Assembly (NCBI RefSeq): GCF_016679925.1
Contig: NZ_JAEQBW010000001.1
Coordinates: 1,116,001 to 1,180,000, forward strand
Reading direction: 5' to 3'
Length of the DNA stretch: 64,000 nucleotides
From: Marivirga aurantiaca
Lineage (GTDB): Bacteria; Bacteroidota; Bacteroidia; Cytophagales; Cyclobacteriaceae
The notes under the pieces were generated by a model. The model did not search any database. It had not been told where the DNA came from and saw only the letters and a list, made by a program, of their open reading frames with translations. The position numbers and the translations under genes are program-made. Shown here piece after piece: positions 1 to 10,900 of the stretch. Every line of letters starts with the position of its first letter. Within the stretch, counting starts at the first letter, position 1.

Positions 1-352
1 TTCCAGGTTAAAGGCCATATATAGAACCCGAAAACTCCAGGGAAACAACAGTATTTCCATAGGGGAGATCGTTATTCTCACAGATAAACATGAAGTACAC
101 TGTAAAAAACAGTTAATCGAACTGACAAAAAAAGAGTATGAAATGTTGCTGTTTTTTGCGACAAATTCAAAGCGGATATTAACCAAACAAAATATTGCAG
201 AGCATCTTTGGGGTGATTACATTGACCAGGCAGACTCCTTCGATTTTGTGTACCAGCATATTAAAAACCTAAGAAAGAAAATCCAAAAAATCAGTCAATT
301 GGATGTAATAGAAACTGTATATGGGGTAGGCTATAAATTGAAATCCTTTTAA
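1..352 (+). CDS. Response regulator, OmpR/PhoB type, C-terminal part (5' end outside window)
   Basis: The reading frame is open from base 2 to a TAA at 350-352, so only the C-terminal effector half is in the window and the receiver domain lies upstream. The visible part is a winged-helix DNA-binding domain: an N-terminal beta strand region, ELTKKEYEMLLFFATNSKRI (the recognition-helix lead-in typical of OmpR/PhoB proteins), then the HIKNLRKKIQ helix and the C-terminal hairpin VYGVGYKL. It binds DNA as the output of a two-component system. Only 3 bp separate its stop from the histidine kinase start at 356, so the pair is surely co-transcribed. The regulon is not visible, but the TonB-dependent receptor just downstream is a natural candidate target. 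Confidence 0.9.
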   Translation, partial: SRLKAIYRTRKLQGNNSISIGEIVILTDKHEVHCKKQLIELTKKEYEMLLFFATNSKRILTKQNIAEHLWGDYIDQADSFDFVYQHIKNLRKKIQKISQLDVIETVYGVGYKLKSF

Positions 353-355
353 GCT

Positions 356-1612
356 ATGCGATTAATCAATAAAATTATTCTAATATTTCTGGGAGTATCT
401 TTTATAGTATTCCTGATTGGAGGCATGATGACCTACCAAATTATTGGAAATGAAATAAAAAAAGAAGAGCAATGGTTTTTAATGGAAAGACTAAGGTCAA
501 CTGAAAGGTTCATAACGAAGAAACAGCCAAAAAGACCCATAATTAGGGATAAAGTAATCATATTACCTCACTCAAAGCCTATTGAAACCGATAATATTAT
601 ATTTTCAGATACTATAGTATACCACAGTACATTGGAGCGCCCGGAACTTCATAATAAGTTGGAGGTAGGTAAAAAAATTGAAGGGCGATACTATCAAATT
701 ACCTTATATGATATTATTATTGAGCAAGATGATATCATAGATGGCATTGTTGAGTCCCTTTTCAAGACCTATCTGATATTGCTGGCATTGGTATTAATCA
801 TGGGGTGGATTCTTTCAAAAAAGTTGCTAATCCCTTTTGAGAGGACACTTGAATCTATACAGGGTTTTGACATTAAAGAAAATGAAGCCATTGTTTTACC
901 TAAAACAGGAACAAAAGAATTTCAAAGGCTGAATAGTTTTGTGGAAAATATGTCTTCCAAAATCAGGAATGATTATCAGTCATTAAAGGAATTTTCAGAA
1001 AATGCTTCACATGAAATTCAAACACCTTTAAGTGTTGCCAAAGGTAAACTTGAAATTCTACAAGACACCCAATTAGATGAAAATCAACATCTATTGGTAA
1101 AAGAAGCACAGAAAAGTATCAATAACCTTTCTAAACTGGGGAATATGCTTACTCTCCTGGCTAAAATTGACAACCGTGAATTTGAAAACATGGAAGAAAT
1201 CAATTGTAGCAATCTTTTAGAGGATATATTGGAGGACTACAAAGAGCTAATACACCTTAAAGGCTTAAAGCTAAATGTTTCTATTGAAGATAATGTAGTG
1301 ATTGTTACCAATACGGTCCTTTTTGAAATCCTGGTTAATAATCTTTTGAAAAATGCGGTTAAACATAATCTTGTATCTCAAGGTTATATCTCTATCAGTT
1401 TAAATAATGAACTCATGGAGATAAAAAATTCCGGTATCCCACTTAAAACAGATCCTGATAAATTGTTTGACAGATTTAAAAAGGGCAATAACAAAACCAA
1501 CTCTCTGGGACTTGGCCTTTCAATTATCCGGAAAATTTGTCAGGTCAGCAATATGGGTGTAGAATATAAATGCCTTGAGGAAGAACATATATTAAGGATC
1601 AATTTTAGGTAG
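356..1612 (+). CDS. Sensor histidine kinase (partner of the upstream response regulator)
   Basis: A 418-residue membrane kinase. Transmembrane segments lie at about 5-27 and 134-153, enclosing a roughly 105-residue periplasmic sensor region with no family I recognise. The dimerisation/phosphoacceptor domain carries FSENASHEIQTPLSVAKG with the phosphorylated His at 219. The ATPase domain shows an N box (NNLLKNAVKHN, near 330), an F box (LFDRFKKGN) and a G2 box (LGLGLSIIRKI, near 385-395). The G1 box reads KNSGIP, with Asn where most kinases have the Asp of DxGxG; I believe this variant is common in Bacteroidota kinases. The gene starts 3 bp after the response regulator. It autophosphorylates on His219 and passes phosphate to that regulator. 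The signal sensed is unknown. Confidence 0.92.
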   Translation: MRLINKIILIFLGVSFIVFLIGGMMTYQIIGNEIKKEEQWFLMERLRSTERFITKKQPKRPIIRDKVIILPHSKPIETDNIIFSDTIVYHSTLERPELHNKLEVGKKIEGRYYQITLYDIIIEQDDIIDGIVESLFKTYLILLALVLIMGWILSKKLLIPFERTLESIQGFDIKENEAIVLPKTGTKEFQRLNSFVENMSSKIRNDYQSLKEFSENASHEIQTPLSVAKGKLEILQDTQLDENQHLLVKEAQKSINNLSKLGNMLTLLAKIDNREFENMEEINCSNLLEDILEDYKELIHLKGLKLNVSIEDNVVIVTNTVLFEILVNNLLKNAVKHNLVSQGYISISLNNELMEIKNSGIPLKTDPDKLFDRFKKGNNKTNSLGLGLSIIRKICQVSNMGVEYKCLEEEHILRINFR

Positions 1613-1617
1613 TTCAA

Positions 1618-1646
1618 ATTGTCTTCAGAATTCAATCCTATTTTTG
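1618..1646 (+). promoter_or_regulatory. Candidate Bacteroidota promoter for the TonB-dependent receptor
   Basis: TATTTTTG at 1639-1646 matches the Bacteroidota -7 consensus TAnnTTTG at all fixed positions. ATTG at 1618-1621 can serve as the -33 element with a 17-bp spacer. Transcription would start about 25-30 bp before the ATG at 1680. This suggests the receptor has its own promoter in addition to any read-through from the kinase gene 67 bp upstream. Confidence 0.45.
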
Positions 1647-1679
1647 TAATAACATAATCAATTAAACCTTTTATACGGA

Positions 1680-4133
1680 ATGATAAAGTCTTGTATTATT
1701 AAATATAATTTATTAGTCATTATAAGCTTTCTAACCATCAACATGGCTTTTTCCCAGAACACTACTGTCAAGGGAAAAGTAGTTGATCAGGCTACCAATG
1801 AGCCATTGGCCTATGCCAATGTGAGCCTCTTTGATGAGCAGGAAAACCTGATAACAGGAATGGTTACACCGGATGATGGTACGTTTCAATTACAAGTTCC
1901 GCAAGGGGAGTATATCCTTCGAATTCAGTTTGTTTCCTATAAAACAGTGAGCTTACCGATAGATGCCAATAAAAGTGTTACAGATTTGGGTAAAATGAGC
2001 TTGCAGGAGGATGTGAATCAGTTATCTGAAGTAGAAGTGGTTGCTAAAAAACCACAAATGGAAATGAAGCTTGATAAAAGGGTTTTTAATGTAGGTGAAG
2101 ACTTGAGCAATATAGGCGGAAGTGCTGAGAGCATTTTGGATAACCTGCCAAGTGTAACAGTAGATGTAGAAGGCAATGTTTCCTTAAGAGGAAGCGGAAA
2201 TGTTCGCATATTAATTAACGGGAGGCCTTCTGGTTTGGTGGGCATTAGCGGTGGTTCTGCTTTGCGTCAAATTCAGGCCGATATGATTGAAAGTATAGAA
2301 GTAATTACTAATCCATCTGCCAGGTACGAAGCAGAAGGCAATGCGGGGATTATCAATATAATTCTTAAAAAGGATAAAAAAGGTGGATTAAATGGAAGTT
2401 TCAGTACCAATGTTGGCTACCCGGCTATATATGGAGTAAATGCCAACCTGAATTATAGGAAAAACAAAATTAATATATTTGGTAATTACGGTGTCACTTA
2501 CAGGGAGAATTTTGGAGGTGGATATATTGATCAATCCTTTTTCCCTAAAGATAGTACTGCCTATTTTACCTACGTAGACAGAGAAAGAGAAAGAAGTGGA
2601 GTTTCCCAAAATGCCAGATTCGGTATAGACTACAGCTTTACTGATAATACCACACTTACCGGTTCATTCTTGTATAGAGTGTCTGACGAAGACAATATTA
2701 GCTACAACTATTATTCGGATTTTGATGAAAACAGGGAACTATATAAAAAATCTGTAAGGATACAGGAAGAAAAAGAAGATGAATCCGTCCTTGAGTATGA
2801 TTTAAATTTTACGCACAAGTTTAGTGGGGATGATGACCATAAACTAACAGCTGATTTCCAATATAGGAATAACAGTGAACAGGAAGATTCTGATTTATAT
2901 AATAGATTATATAACCTGGATAGAGAACAATATGAGGATAGCATCTATCAACGCTCATTAATTGATGAATTTTCAGAAAATATAATGGCACAAGCCAATT
3001 ATACAAAACCATTAGGAGAAAGTAGGTCCTTAGAGGTAGGCTGGAGAAGTACTCTAAGAACTATTACAAATGATTATTTAGTGGAGCAGGAACAGCAGGA
3101 TGGAAGTTTTGAGAACCTTACTGATTTCACAAATGAATTCATCTATAATGAAGATATTCATGCATTGTATGCTATCTATAATAGTGAATTTGACAAGTTT
3201 ACTTATCAGGTAGGTTTAAGAACCGAGCTAACTGATGTTAGAACTGAATTGGTTACAACAGATACTGTAAACACTCAAAATTACTTAAACTTGTTTCCAA
3301 GTCTTTTTTTGACCTATAAATTTAATAAATTAAACACATTGCAGGCCAGTTATAGCAGAAGATTTGACAGGCCCAGGTTTAGAGAATTGAACCCCTTCTC
3401 AAATTTCAATGATGATAGAAATATAAGGATAGGTAATCCTAACTTACAACCGGAATTCACCGATTCTTATGAAATAGGATTACTCAATAATTTCAAGGAT
3501 GCTACTTTCTATAGCGGTTTATACTATAGACGTACCACAGGTGTTACGGATAGAATACAGACTGTTGAATACCGGGAAATTGAAGGTGAGACAGTTGCTG
3601 TAACTATACATAAACCTCAGAATTTGGCTGAAAGGAATTCAATTGGGCTGGAAAATACGTATTCACATGATTTAAATGATTGGTGGAGATTGAATGCTAA
3701 TTTAAACGTATTTTATTCTGAGACATATGGAGAAGTAGAAGGGAAAGTGTTTGAAGCGGAAACTTTCACCATGTCCTCAAGAGCTACTTCTCAAATGACA
3801 TTCTGGGAAGATGTTAGTTTTCAGCTAAGTGCTTTTTATCGTGCGCCTCAACAATCTACTCAGGGGACAAGAAAAGCCTTTTATATGATAGATTTGGGCC
3901 TGAGCAAAGAAATATTAAATAAAAAAGGAACCATTGCTTTGAATGTGAGAGACTTGCTAAATTCCAGGAAATGGAGAAGTACTACAGAAGGTGAAGATTT
4001 CTTTTATGATTCCGAATTTCAATGGAGAACAAGAACCTTTACTTTAACTTTTGATTACAGACTTAATAGCCAAAAACAAAAAGAAGGAAGAGGAGAAAGA
4101 GGTGACAATGATTTTGGAGGTGATGAGTTTTAA
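1680..4133 (+). CDS. TonB-dependent outer-membrane receptor, outer-membrane beta-barrel family
   Basis: An 817-residue outer-membrane protein. It has a signal peptide (about residues 1-25, ending NMAFSQ), then a carboxypeptidase-D regulatory-like domain (about 28-110, TTVKGKVVDQATNEPLAYAN), a plug domain (about 125-220, with ESILDNLPSVTVD and GIINIILKK) and a long C-terminal beta-barrel with the RRFDRPRFRELNPF signature often seen in the Bacteroidota beta-barrel family. Such proteins take up ligands or modify the outer membrane using TonB energy. It is not a SusC: the length is short and no SusD follows. Its place after a two-component pair suggests regulation by that pair, but the substrate cannot be read from sequence. 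The extreme C-terminus is Gly/Glu/Asp rich (KEGRGERGDNDFGGDEF) and may be a disordered tail. Confidence 0.9.
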   Translation: MIKSCIIKYNLLVIISFLTINMAFSQNTTVKGKVVDQATNEPLAYANVSLFDEQENLITGMVTPDDGTFQLQVPQGEYILRIQFVSYKTVSLPIDANKSVTDLGKMSLQEDVNQLSEVEVVAKKPQMEMKLDKRVFNVGEDLSNIGGSAESILDNLPSVTVDVEGNVSLRGSGNVRILINGRPSGLVGISGGSALRQIQADMIESIEVITNPSARYEAEGNAGIINIILKKDKKGGLNGSFSTNVGYPAIYGVNANLNYRKNKINIFGNYGVTYRENFGGGYIDQSFFPKDSTAYFTYVDRERERSGVSQNARFGIDYSFTDNTTLTGSFLYRVSDEDNISYNYYSDFDENRELYKKSVRIQEEKEDESVLEYDLNFTHKFSGDDDHKLTADFQYRNNSEQEDSDLYNRLYNLDREQYEDSIYQRSLIDEFSENIMAQANYTKPLGESRSLEVGWRSTLRTITNDYLVEQEQQDGSFENLTDFTNEFIYNEDIHALYAIYNSEFDKFTYQVGLRTELTDVRTELVTTDTVNTQNYLNLFPSLFLTYKFNKLNTLQASYSRRFDRPRFRELNPFSNFNDDRNIRIGNPNLQPEFTDSYEIGLLNNFKDATFYSGLYYRRTTGVTDRIQTVEYREIEGETVAVTIHKPQNLAERNSIGLENTYSHDLNDWWRLNANLNVFYSETYGEVEGKVFEAETFTMSSRATSQMTFWEDVSFQLSAFYRAPQQSTQGTRKAFYMIDLGLSKEILNKKGTIALNVRDLLNSRKWRSTTEGEDFFYDSEFQWRTRTFTLTFDYRLNSQKQKEGRGERGDNDFGGDEF

Positions 4134-4698
4134 TCCTTTTAAGGTAGATCGAATCACTATTCGAAACACTTTTTATAATTAATTTTGATTTACTCTTTAA
4201 ATATATTACCTTAAAATTCTCAACGATATAAACATTCCTGTCACATGAGAGTGGATTTATAACGGAATGTGTTTGGCATAATTTTTGACTATAGTTCCCC
4301 AAAATACTCCCCCTTAGTAAAAATTGAATTTAATCAACCATAAAGTATAACGCAAATAAATTGCGTTATACAATTATTCTGTCTATAATTGCAATGTTGT
4401 TGCATTAGTAACGTTGTTTAGATATAGTCATAAGGAAAAGCAGTCGGTAGGGTTGAGGCAAGTAATTTTGTAGGTTTTTGGTTATAATCGATAAATAAAC
4501 TCACTCACATCCTTCGACTGTTTTCCTTTTTTTATGAGAGAGTAGCGTTCCATTCCAAGGCCGTAAGCACAAAAGTTGATATGAAGGGTATTAGTGGCTT
4601 TTATTATATGCTTTCTTCATTGTGTTATGCTATTTCAGCACTGAAAAGTTCCCCTTAGCCAATGAAAAACTTGTACTTGAAAGGTCTTTAAATTTAAA
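4134..4698. other. Gene-free spacer between convergent genes
   Basis: This 565-bp stretch separates the 3' ends of the receptor gene and the minus-strand regulator. I see no coding potential. The only clear structure is the perfect hairpin at 4345-4371, listed separately. Confidence 0.6.
4345..4371. repeat. Perfect 11-bp inverted repeat, possible bidirectional transcription end
   Basis: GTATAACGCAA at 4345-4355 and TTGCGTTATAC at 4361-4371 are exact reverse complements around a 5-base loop. It lies between two converging genes, where a shared terminator would be useful. No strong T-run follows on either strand, so it may equally be a protein-binding site or a neutral palindrome. Confidence 0.4.
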
Positions 4699-7671
4699 CT
4701 ACAACAGCAGGTGAGACTCTTTATCTGAATTCTTTTCTTGGGCTATGGACTCAAGAAACTCTGAGAAATTACTCTCATGCTCAAGGTTCAACTTTTTACG
4801 GATTCTGTATCGCGCAGTTTCCACTCCCCGCACGGAAATATTAAGCAGTGGTGATATTTCTTTGTTCGTAAGGTTCATCTTAATAAATGCACACAACCGC
4901 AATTCTCTTAAAGTCAAACAAGGATAATGTTCTTTTAAATTTTTAAAAAAATCTTTATGAACCTGTTCAAAATTTGTTTCAAAAACATGTAGGTATTCTT
5001 CACCTATTAAATGCCGGTTGAGCTTTCCAAACATTTTTTGAAGCTTCTTTTTGGAGTTGTCATTACGCACCAACCCCCTTAGTTCAATGATATCCTCTCT
5101 TATTTCGGCAAAAATATCCTTCTTTTTCACCAGTAACATAGTGTAATTGGCCAACTCTTTACTTTTTATAATTACATCTTCCTGAAGCGATAATTTATCT
5201 TCATTTATTTGATCTTTCTCAGCTTTCAGCTTCATTTGAGCTAATTGTAGCTCTAATAGCTTCTTCGATTTTTGTACCTCTGCCTGTGCTTTTCGATTTT
5301 CATGTTCAATCTTTTTCCTCACTAACTTAATGGTAACTGCTATAAGAAAAATAGCTGCTAAAATAAATATAAACATCATCCATTGGGTTTGATACCATAA
5401 TGGAACTATCTCGAAAGAGATACTGGCGATGTCTCCCTCAGTTCCCACCAAACTTCTGCTCTTTACCTGAAAATCATATTTCCCAGGTCTCAAATGTGAA
5501 TATTCTTTATAGGATGCAAACTGCCAGGCAGACCAATCCTTGTCAACATTATCCAGCTTATAGGCATATTGAATATCTGCATCATTTTGCATTTTCGGAG
5601 TAGCAAAATCTATGCGCAATGAGTAGGTGCTGTTGGGGAGTTTAACAGGATTTTCAGCATGCAAAGGCAACCAGTTTTCTTTCTGATCAGTAAGGTATCG
5701 GGCACCGGTAATAAAGGTGCGGACTTTTTCATTCTTGTTTTTGTAGGTAAGATCAAACAAGTATAAACCCGTTTTTGTCCCTAATAGCACATGATCATTA
5801 GTAAGAGGCTGGATGTATTCCATACCACGATTAAAAGCTCCTTTGAATTGAAGAAAATAGCCTTTTTCCAGAACAGGATTGTCTGTATAAAAATACCCTA
5901 CTTCATCGTCCTGTACAAACCATGTTTTATCCTGATGCTGGAATAATTTTCTGGTATTTTTAGTAGAATCAAGGATTTTGTTCAATGGTAAATAAGGAAC
6001 AAATTGATTTTTATGCTTTTCATAAGTATAAATACCCTGATTAGAAGTGAAAACAATTTCTTTTCCCCATTCAAAAACATTAATGCTATATGGAAAAGTG
6101 AATCCGTTTTGCGTAGTAAAATGCTCAAATGAAACTACTTTTGTATAGTCCTCATTTATTTTTATGCGAAAAACACCTTTATAGCCATGACAAACCCAGA
6201 AAGTACCGGGAATTTCTGATTCAAGAATATCTCTGGATGATTCATCAAAACCTTCAATTTTGTGATCTACCCTCCACAACCCCTCTTTTTTACTGATTAC
6301 ATAAATTCCATGGTAACTGGCAGCCAAATAAATCCCTTTTTGTTTAGCTACAGGGACAACTTTCCAGATTCCACTGATATTTCCAATTTGTTTACTTTTC
6401 GTTTTATCTACTACAAACAAGCCTTTGTCATGTCCGACTAATATATCATTTTCTATTTTTTGAAGTGTCCATCCTTGCCCTTCAAGCCCTTTTATCTTTT
6501 GAAATTGAGGCTTTATTTCTTTTATATTTCGGGTATAGAACATTCCCTGATTAGTGGCTAAGTAAGCTTCATTTCCTGTAATTAACACATCATACAAAGA
6601 AGCCCCTTCAAATAAGGTGGTAACTGGCGAGTTAAAAGTAATGCAATCAAGTCCATTGTTTAGGAGTGCCCAAATGTTTCCCTGCCTGGTTTCAAAAAGG
6701 TTAAGGACACTTTTATCCTGTAAATCTTCAAAGGTAGGCTCATCTTTTAATACAGAGGCATTTTCATTGAGCGTAATTATACCACTGCTAAGTGTACCCA
6801 GGTAATAAACGCTGTCGTTTACTTCTACAGCGCACTCAACTTTATTAACTTCTGAAGGTCTGAACAGTTGTTTGTATAACGTAGCACTTTTATTGATAAG
6901 ATCCAGCCGGAAAATTTCACCGGAAGCAGCTACTCCTAATACAATATTTTTTTGTTGGGTGCCCAGAAAAGCAATGATATCCTTTCCCTGGATTTGAGCA
7001 TCAGAGAAATAGGGGATAAATTTCATGTTATCTATATCTAACCTAAGAATACCTCTTTTCTGATCCTGTACAAAATACTGACTATTTACCTCAAAAGATT
7101 TTATAAAATTACTGCTAGCGGGCAACTTAGTGATCTTACTACCATTAATTGCAATTAACTTACTAAAGCTTCTATAAATAATGGTGTTCTTAATAACATG
7201 TACCTGCCAAAGGTTTTCCATTTCATCATCATGAAATTTAAGCGGGTCAAGCAATGATTTATAATAAAACTGACCTGTGGAATCCTTCTTTATTAAACCA
7301 AATTCGTTAAACCCCCCGGCATACACATTTCCGGTTGAATCAGTTGCAAGGCAGCGAATGGAGGAATTGTTAGGAAGTACAACTTTATGCCACCTTTCCC
7401 CATCAAAAATAATTGCTCCATCATTATTACCAAAATAGAGTACCCCTTCATTATCTTCACAAACTGACCAGAATTGCGGATCTGCATTAAACTCATGACG
7501 GGAATAATGTACTACCTGGGGCAAACCCTTTAATACGGGAGTGCCAGTTTCCTTTTGCGAATCAATTTGCTCACCAAAAGATGATTCAGTGCAAAAAAAT
7601 GTAAGTAATAAGATTAACCAATTTCTAAAATCCACTAAAGTATACTTAAAATAATATGTTAACATAGACAT
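4699..7671 (-). CDS. Membrane-anchored ligand-sensing regulator with propeller, triple-tyrosine and LuxR-like HTH domains
   Basis: About 990 residues from the ATG at 7671; an in-frame TTG lies at 7689, but the ATG fits the signal peptide better. A signal sequence is followed by a long periplasmic region of repeated beta-strand units typical of two-component-regulator propellers. Next come a Y_Y_Y-type domain (about 685-750, with YAYKLDNVDKDWSAWQFASY), a single transmembrane segment near 765-785 and a coiled coil (about 790-860). The C-terminal HTH (about 915-970) contains LTLRELRLCAFIKMNLTNKE and ISVRGVETARYRIRKKLNL. There is no kinase domain. Such proteins bind glycan fragments in the periplasm and act directly on DNA. 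It is divergent from susC, so it is the likely regulator of the polysaccharide locus. Confidence 0.88.
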   Translation of the reverse strand: MSMLTYYFKYTLVDFRNWLILLLTFFCTESSFGEQIDSQKETGTPVLKGLPQVVHYSRHEFNADPQFWSVCEDNEGVLYFGNNDGAIIFDGERWHKVVLPNNSSIRCLATDSTGNVYAGGFNEFGLIKKDSTGQFYYKSLLDPLKFHDDEMENLWQVHVIKNTIIYRSFSKLIAINGSKITKLPASSNFIKSFEVNSQYFVQDQKRGILRLDIDNMKFIPYFSDAQIQGKDIIAFLGTQQKNIVLGVAASGEIFRLDLINKSATLYKQLFRPSEVNKVECAVEVNDSVYYLGTLSSGIITLNENASVLKDEPTFEDLQDKSVLNLFETRQGNIWALLNNGLDCITFNSPVTTLFEGASLYDVLITGNEAYLATNQGMFYTRNIKEIKPQFQKIKGLEGQGWTLQKIENDILVGHDKGLFVVDKTKSKQIGNISGIWKVVPVAKQKGIYLAASYHGIYVISKKEGLWRVDHKIEGFDESSRDILESEIPGTFWVCHGYKGVFRIKINEDYTKVVSFEHFTTQNGFTFPYSINVFEWGKEIVFTSNQGIYTYEKHKNQFVPYLPLNKILDSTKNTRKLFQHQDKTWFVQDDEVGYFYTDNPVLEKGYFLQFKGAFNRGMEYIQPLTNDHVLLGTKTGLYLFDLTYKNKNEKVRTFITGARYLTDQKENWLPLHAENPVKLPNSTYSLRIDFATPKMQNDADIQYAYKLDNVDKDWSAWQFASYKEYSHLRPGKYDFQVKSRSLVGTEGDIASISFEIVPLWYQTQWMMFIFILAAIFLIAVTIKLVRKKIEHENRKAQAEVQKSKKLLELQLAQMKLKAEKDQINEDKLSLQEDVIIKSKELANYTMLLVKKKDIFAEIREDIIELRGLVRNDNSKKKLQKMFGKLNRHLIGEEYLHVFETNFEQVHKDFFKNLKEHYPCLTLRELRLCAFIKMNLTNKEISPLLNISVRGVETARYRIRKKLNLEHESNFSEFLESIAQEKNSDKESHLLL

Positions 7672-7768
7672 AATATTGTTTATTGGCAAGTCTTGTTCCC
7701 TGAAATGTAGTGATTTTACTATAATTTATCTAAATATAATTATCTGAATTTCATGAAGTTATTTTATT

Positions 7769-7790
7769 TGACGTAGTAATGACGTATTAC
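7769..7790. promoter_or_regulatory. Candidate operator in the divergent regulator/susC spacer
   Basis: TGACGTA occurs at 7769-7775 and again at 7780-7786, an 11-bp (one helical turn) spacing. The second copy also sits inside GTAATGACGTATTAC (7776-7790), whose outer five bases on each side are exact inverted complements. A direct repeat in helical phase between a divergent HTH regulator and its probable target is what a regulator site should look like. The assignment is inference. Confidence 0.35.
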
Positions 7791-7827
7791 TAAAATATTG
7801 TGGTGTAATTGAAGTGTAGAGTTCTTT

Positions 7828-7858
7828 TTTGATGAGCTAAGTAGTTAAGATATGTTTA
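7828..7858 (+). promoter_or_regulatory. Candidate promoter of the susC operon
   Basis: TTTG at 7828-7831 and TATGTTTA at 7851-7858 match the Bacteroidota -33 and -7 elements (7 of 8 positions fit at -7, last G replaced by A), with a 19-bp spacer. Transcription would start some 60 bp before the susC ATG at 7926. The candidate operator lies 40-60 bp upstream of the -33 element, a position that suits an activator. Confidence 0.45.
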
Positions 7859-7925
7859 TACCCATGAACTGCAAGCAATTGCAGTGGGAACGATTAAACA
7901 TATTATTAAACTAACTTAAATAATA

Positions 7926-10900
7926 ATGAGAACAAAGCTTTACTTAATTGTATGTCTCCTATGTTGCTCTCAGTGGGTTACAGCTCAAACTGTCACCTTA
8001 ACAGGGAAAGTATTGGATTCAGAAAACTCAAGTACATTGCCGGGAGTAAATGTCCTGGTGAAAAACACTGCTCAAGGAACCACCACTGACTTTAATGGAG
8101 AATTTACTCTTCAGGTAAACAAAGCTGATGTATTGGTTTTTTCTTTCATCGGTTACAAAAATACAGAAGTTACTGTAAGTAATCAATCCTCTATTGAAGT
8201 TGAACTGGAATATGATATTGAAACACTCCAGGAAGTGGTGGTGGTTGGATATGGTACTCAAAAGAAGAAGGTAGTTACAGGTGCTATCAGTAGTATTTCC
8301 TCCGAAGATTTAGAAACCTTGCCTATTAATAACGTAGGCCAGGCACTGCAGGGGAGAACTTCCGGTTTAACCATTGCTTCAAATTCAGGCCAACCTGGCT
8401 CAGGTGCTACTATCAGGGTAAGAGGTATTACTACCTTAAATAATAACGATCCGCTTTGGGTGGTTGATGGTGTAGTAGTTGATAATGGAGGGATTGGCTA
8501 CCTGAACCAGTCAGATATTGAATCCATTGAAGTATTGAAGGATGCAGCTTCACAAGCTATATATGGCGCTCGTGCGGCAGCCGGGGTAATACTTGTAACA
8601 ACTAAAAAAGGGAAAAAAGGTAGAATTTCTGTTAATTATAATGCCTTCTACGGCACTTCTTCCCCCGCAAGAAGGCTTAATTTGTTGAATGCTACAGAAT
8701 ATGCTACCCTACGAAATGAGTCTTCTATTGCAGCAGGCGATGGTGTGGTATTTGAAGACCCCGCCTCGTTGGGAGAAGGAACTGATTGGCAGGAAACTAT
8801 TTTCAATAATGATGCTCGCAGACAAAATCATGAATTGAGTGTTAGCGGAGGAAACGATGTATCAACCTTTTATTTGTCTTTTGGCTATCTGGGACAAGAC
8901 GGTATAGTAGCCACTGAAATTTCTCAATACGACCGCTATAATGTACGCCTTAATTCTACTCATAAAATCAATGACTGGATTACCGTTGGACAAAATCTCG
9001 GTTACTCTTATGAAAAAAGTACAGGATTGGGAAATACTAACAGCGAATTTGGCGGTCCTTTAAGCTCTGCCATTAATTTAGATCCAACCACACCTATTTA
9101 CGAGACTGATCCTGCCAGGTTAAGCAGTTCCCCTTTCAATCAGGATTCTTTAGGTGCTGTGCGAGCTCCTAACGGTGCTTATTATGCCATTTCAGGACAA
9201 GTAGGCCAAGAGATGTCAAATCCGCTAGCCTATATCCAAACTCGATTGGGAAATTATGGCTGGTCTGACAATATAGTTGGTAATGCCTTTGTGGAGATGG
9301 AACCACTTAAAGGATTGGTTTTCAGATCAACTATTGGAACTAAGTTGGCATTTTGGGGTGGAGAGTCATTCACTCCACGCTACTATTTGAATGCTTCTAC
9401 CAATACTAGCCAAACATCTTTTAATCGGAGTACCAACAGAAGAAGAGATTATAATCTGGAGAATACACTGGCATATACCAGAGAGTTTGGTAATCATAAT
9501 TTGAATGTGTTGGTAGGTCAGGGCGCGTACCGCGATAATTTTGCTTATGGTGTGAGTCTTACCGTTTTTGATATCCCCGTAGACAATTTTGATGATGCAT
9601 CTCTTAACTATGATGTACCTGTAGCTTCTACCAATCCCGGAGGTTATGAAAATGCACCTCACACCGTCAGCTCCATTTTCTCCAGAATTAACTATAATTA
9701 TGATGAAAAATACCTGATGACAGCAGTCATAAGAAGAGATGGTTCCAGCCGTTTCGGAACTAATAATAAATACGGTTTCTTTCCATCTGCTTCTTTAGGT
9801 TGGGTAACCTCATCGGAGAATTTTTGGGTTGATAATGGAATTGTTGACTTTCTTAAAGTGAGAGGTAGTTATGGTGTAGTTGGCAACGACAACATTGGTG
9901 ACTTTGCTTATATCTCAACCATCAGTGGTGGAAGAAACTATCAAATAGGTACAACTCCTGATGGGTACACAATCGGTTACAGCCCCGATGCTCCTGCAAA
10001 TCCAGATTTAAAGTGGGAAGAAACCACACAAATGAATGTAGGTTTTGAAGCAACTGTTTTCACCGATTTTGATCTTACTTTTGATATCTATAAGAAGATT
10101 ACTGAAGGTATTTTGCAAAATCCGCGTATTCCGGGCTACGTAGGGGCAATTTCAAATCCTGCTTCCAATGTAGGTACAATGGAAAATAGTGGTATTGAAT
10201 TGGAGTTAGGATATCGTAAAAGTATAGGTGATTTAAATCTTAGTGTGAATGGTAATGTATCTTACCTGCAAAACAAGGTAACCTATTTGGGTGAGGGTGT
10301 TGAGTTTTTAGATGGAGGACAGTCCTTTCAGGCCAGCAGTGCACCAATTACCAGAACAGCAGTTGGCCAAGCTGTTAACTCCTTTTATGGGTATGAAATT
10401 CTGGGAGTCTTCCAAACTCCGGAAGAAGTGGCTGCTTATGTAAACTCTGAAGGTGCCTTAATACAACCTAATGCACAAGCTGGTGATTTTAAGTGGGCCG
10501 ATAATAACAATGACGGTGAAATTACCGAAGCTGACCGCGATTTTTTAGGCAGTCCGGTACCGGATTGGTCGTTTGGCTTAACTATACGAACAGAGTATAA
10601 AAACTTTGATCTGACAATATTTGGTCAGGGCGTAGCGGGTAATCAAATTTTTCAAGGACTAAGAAGGTTGGATATCCCTAATGCTAATTACCAAAGCAGA
10701 GCCCTGGGAAGATGGACAGGTGAGGGGACTTCAAATGATTATCCAAGACTTAATGATGATGATCCGAACGGTAATTTCAGCCGCCCTTCAGAATTCTATT
10801 TGGAAGCAGGTGATTATTTTAGGATTAAAAATATCCAGTTAGGATATACTCTACCACAATCCACCAGCTTAAAAGCAGGTATGCAACAAGCCAGGGTTTA

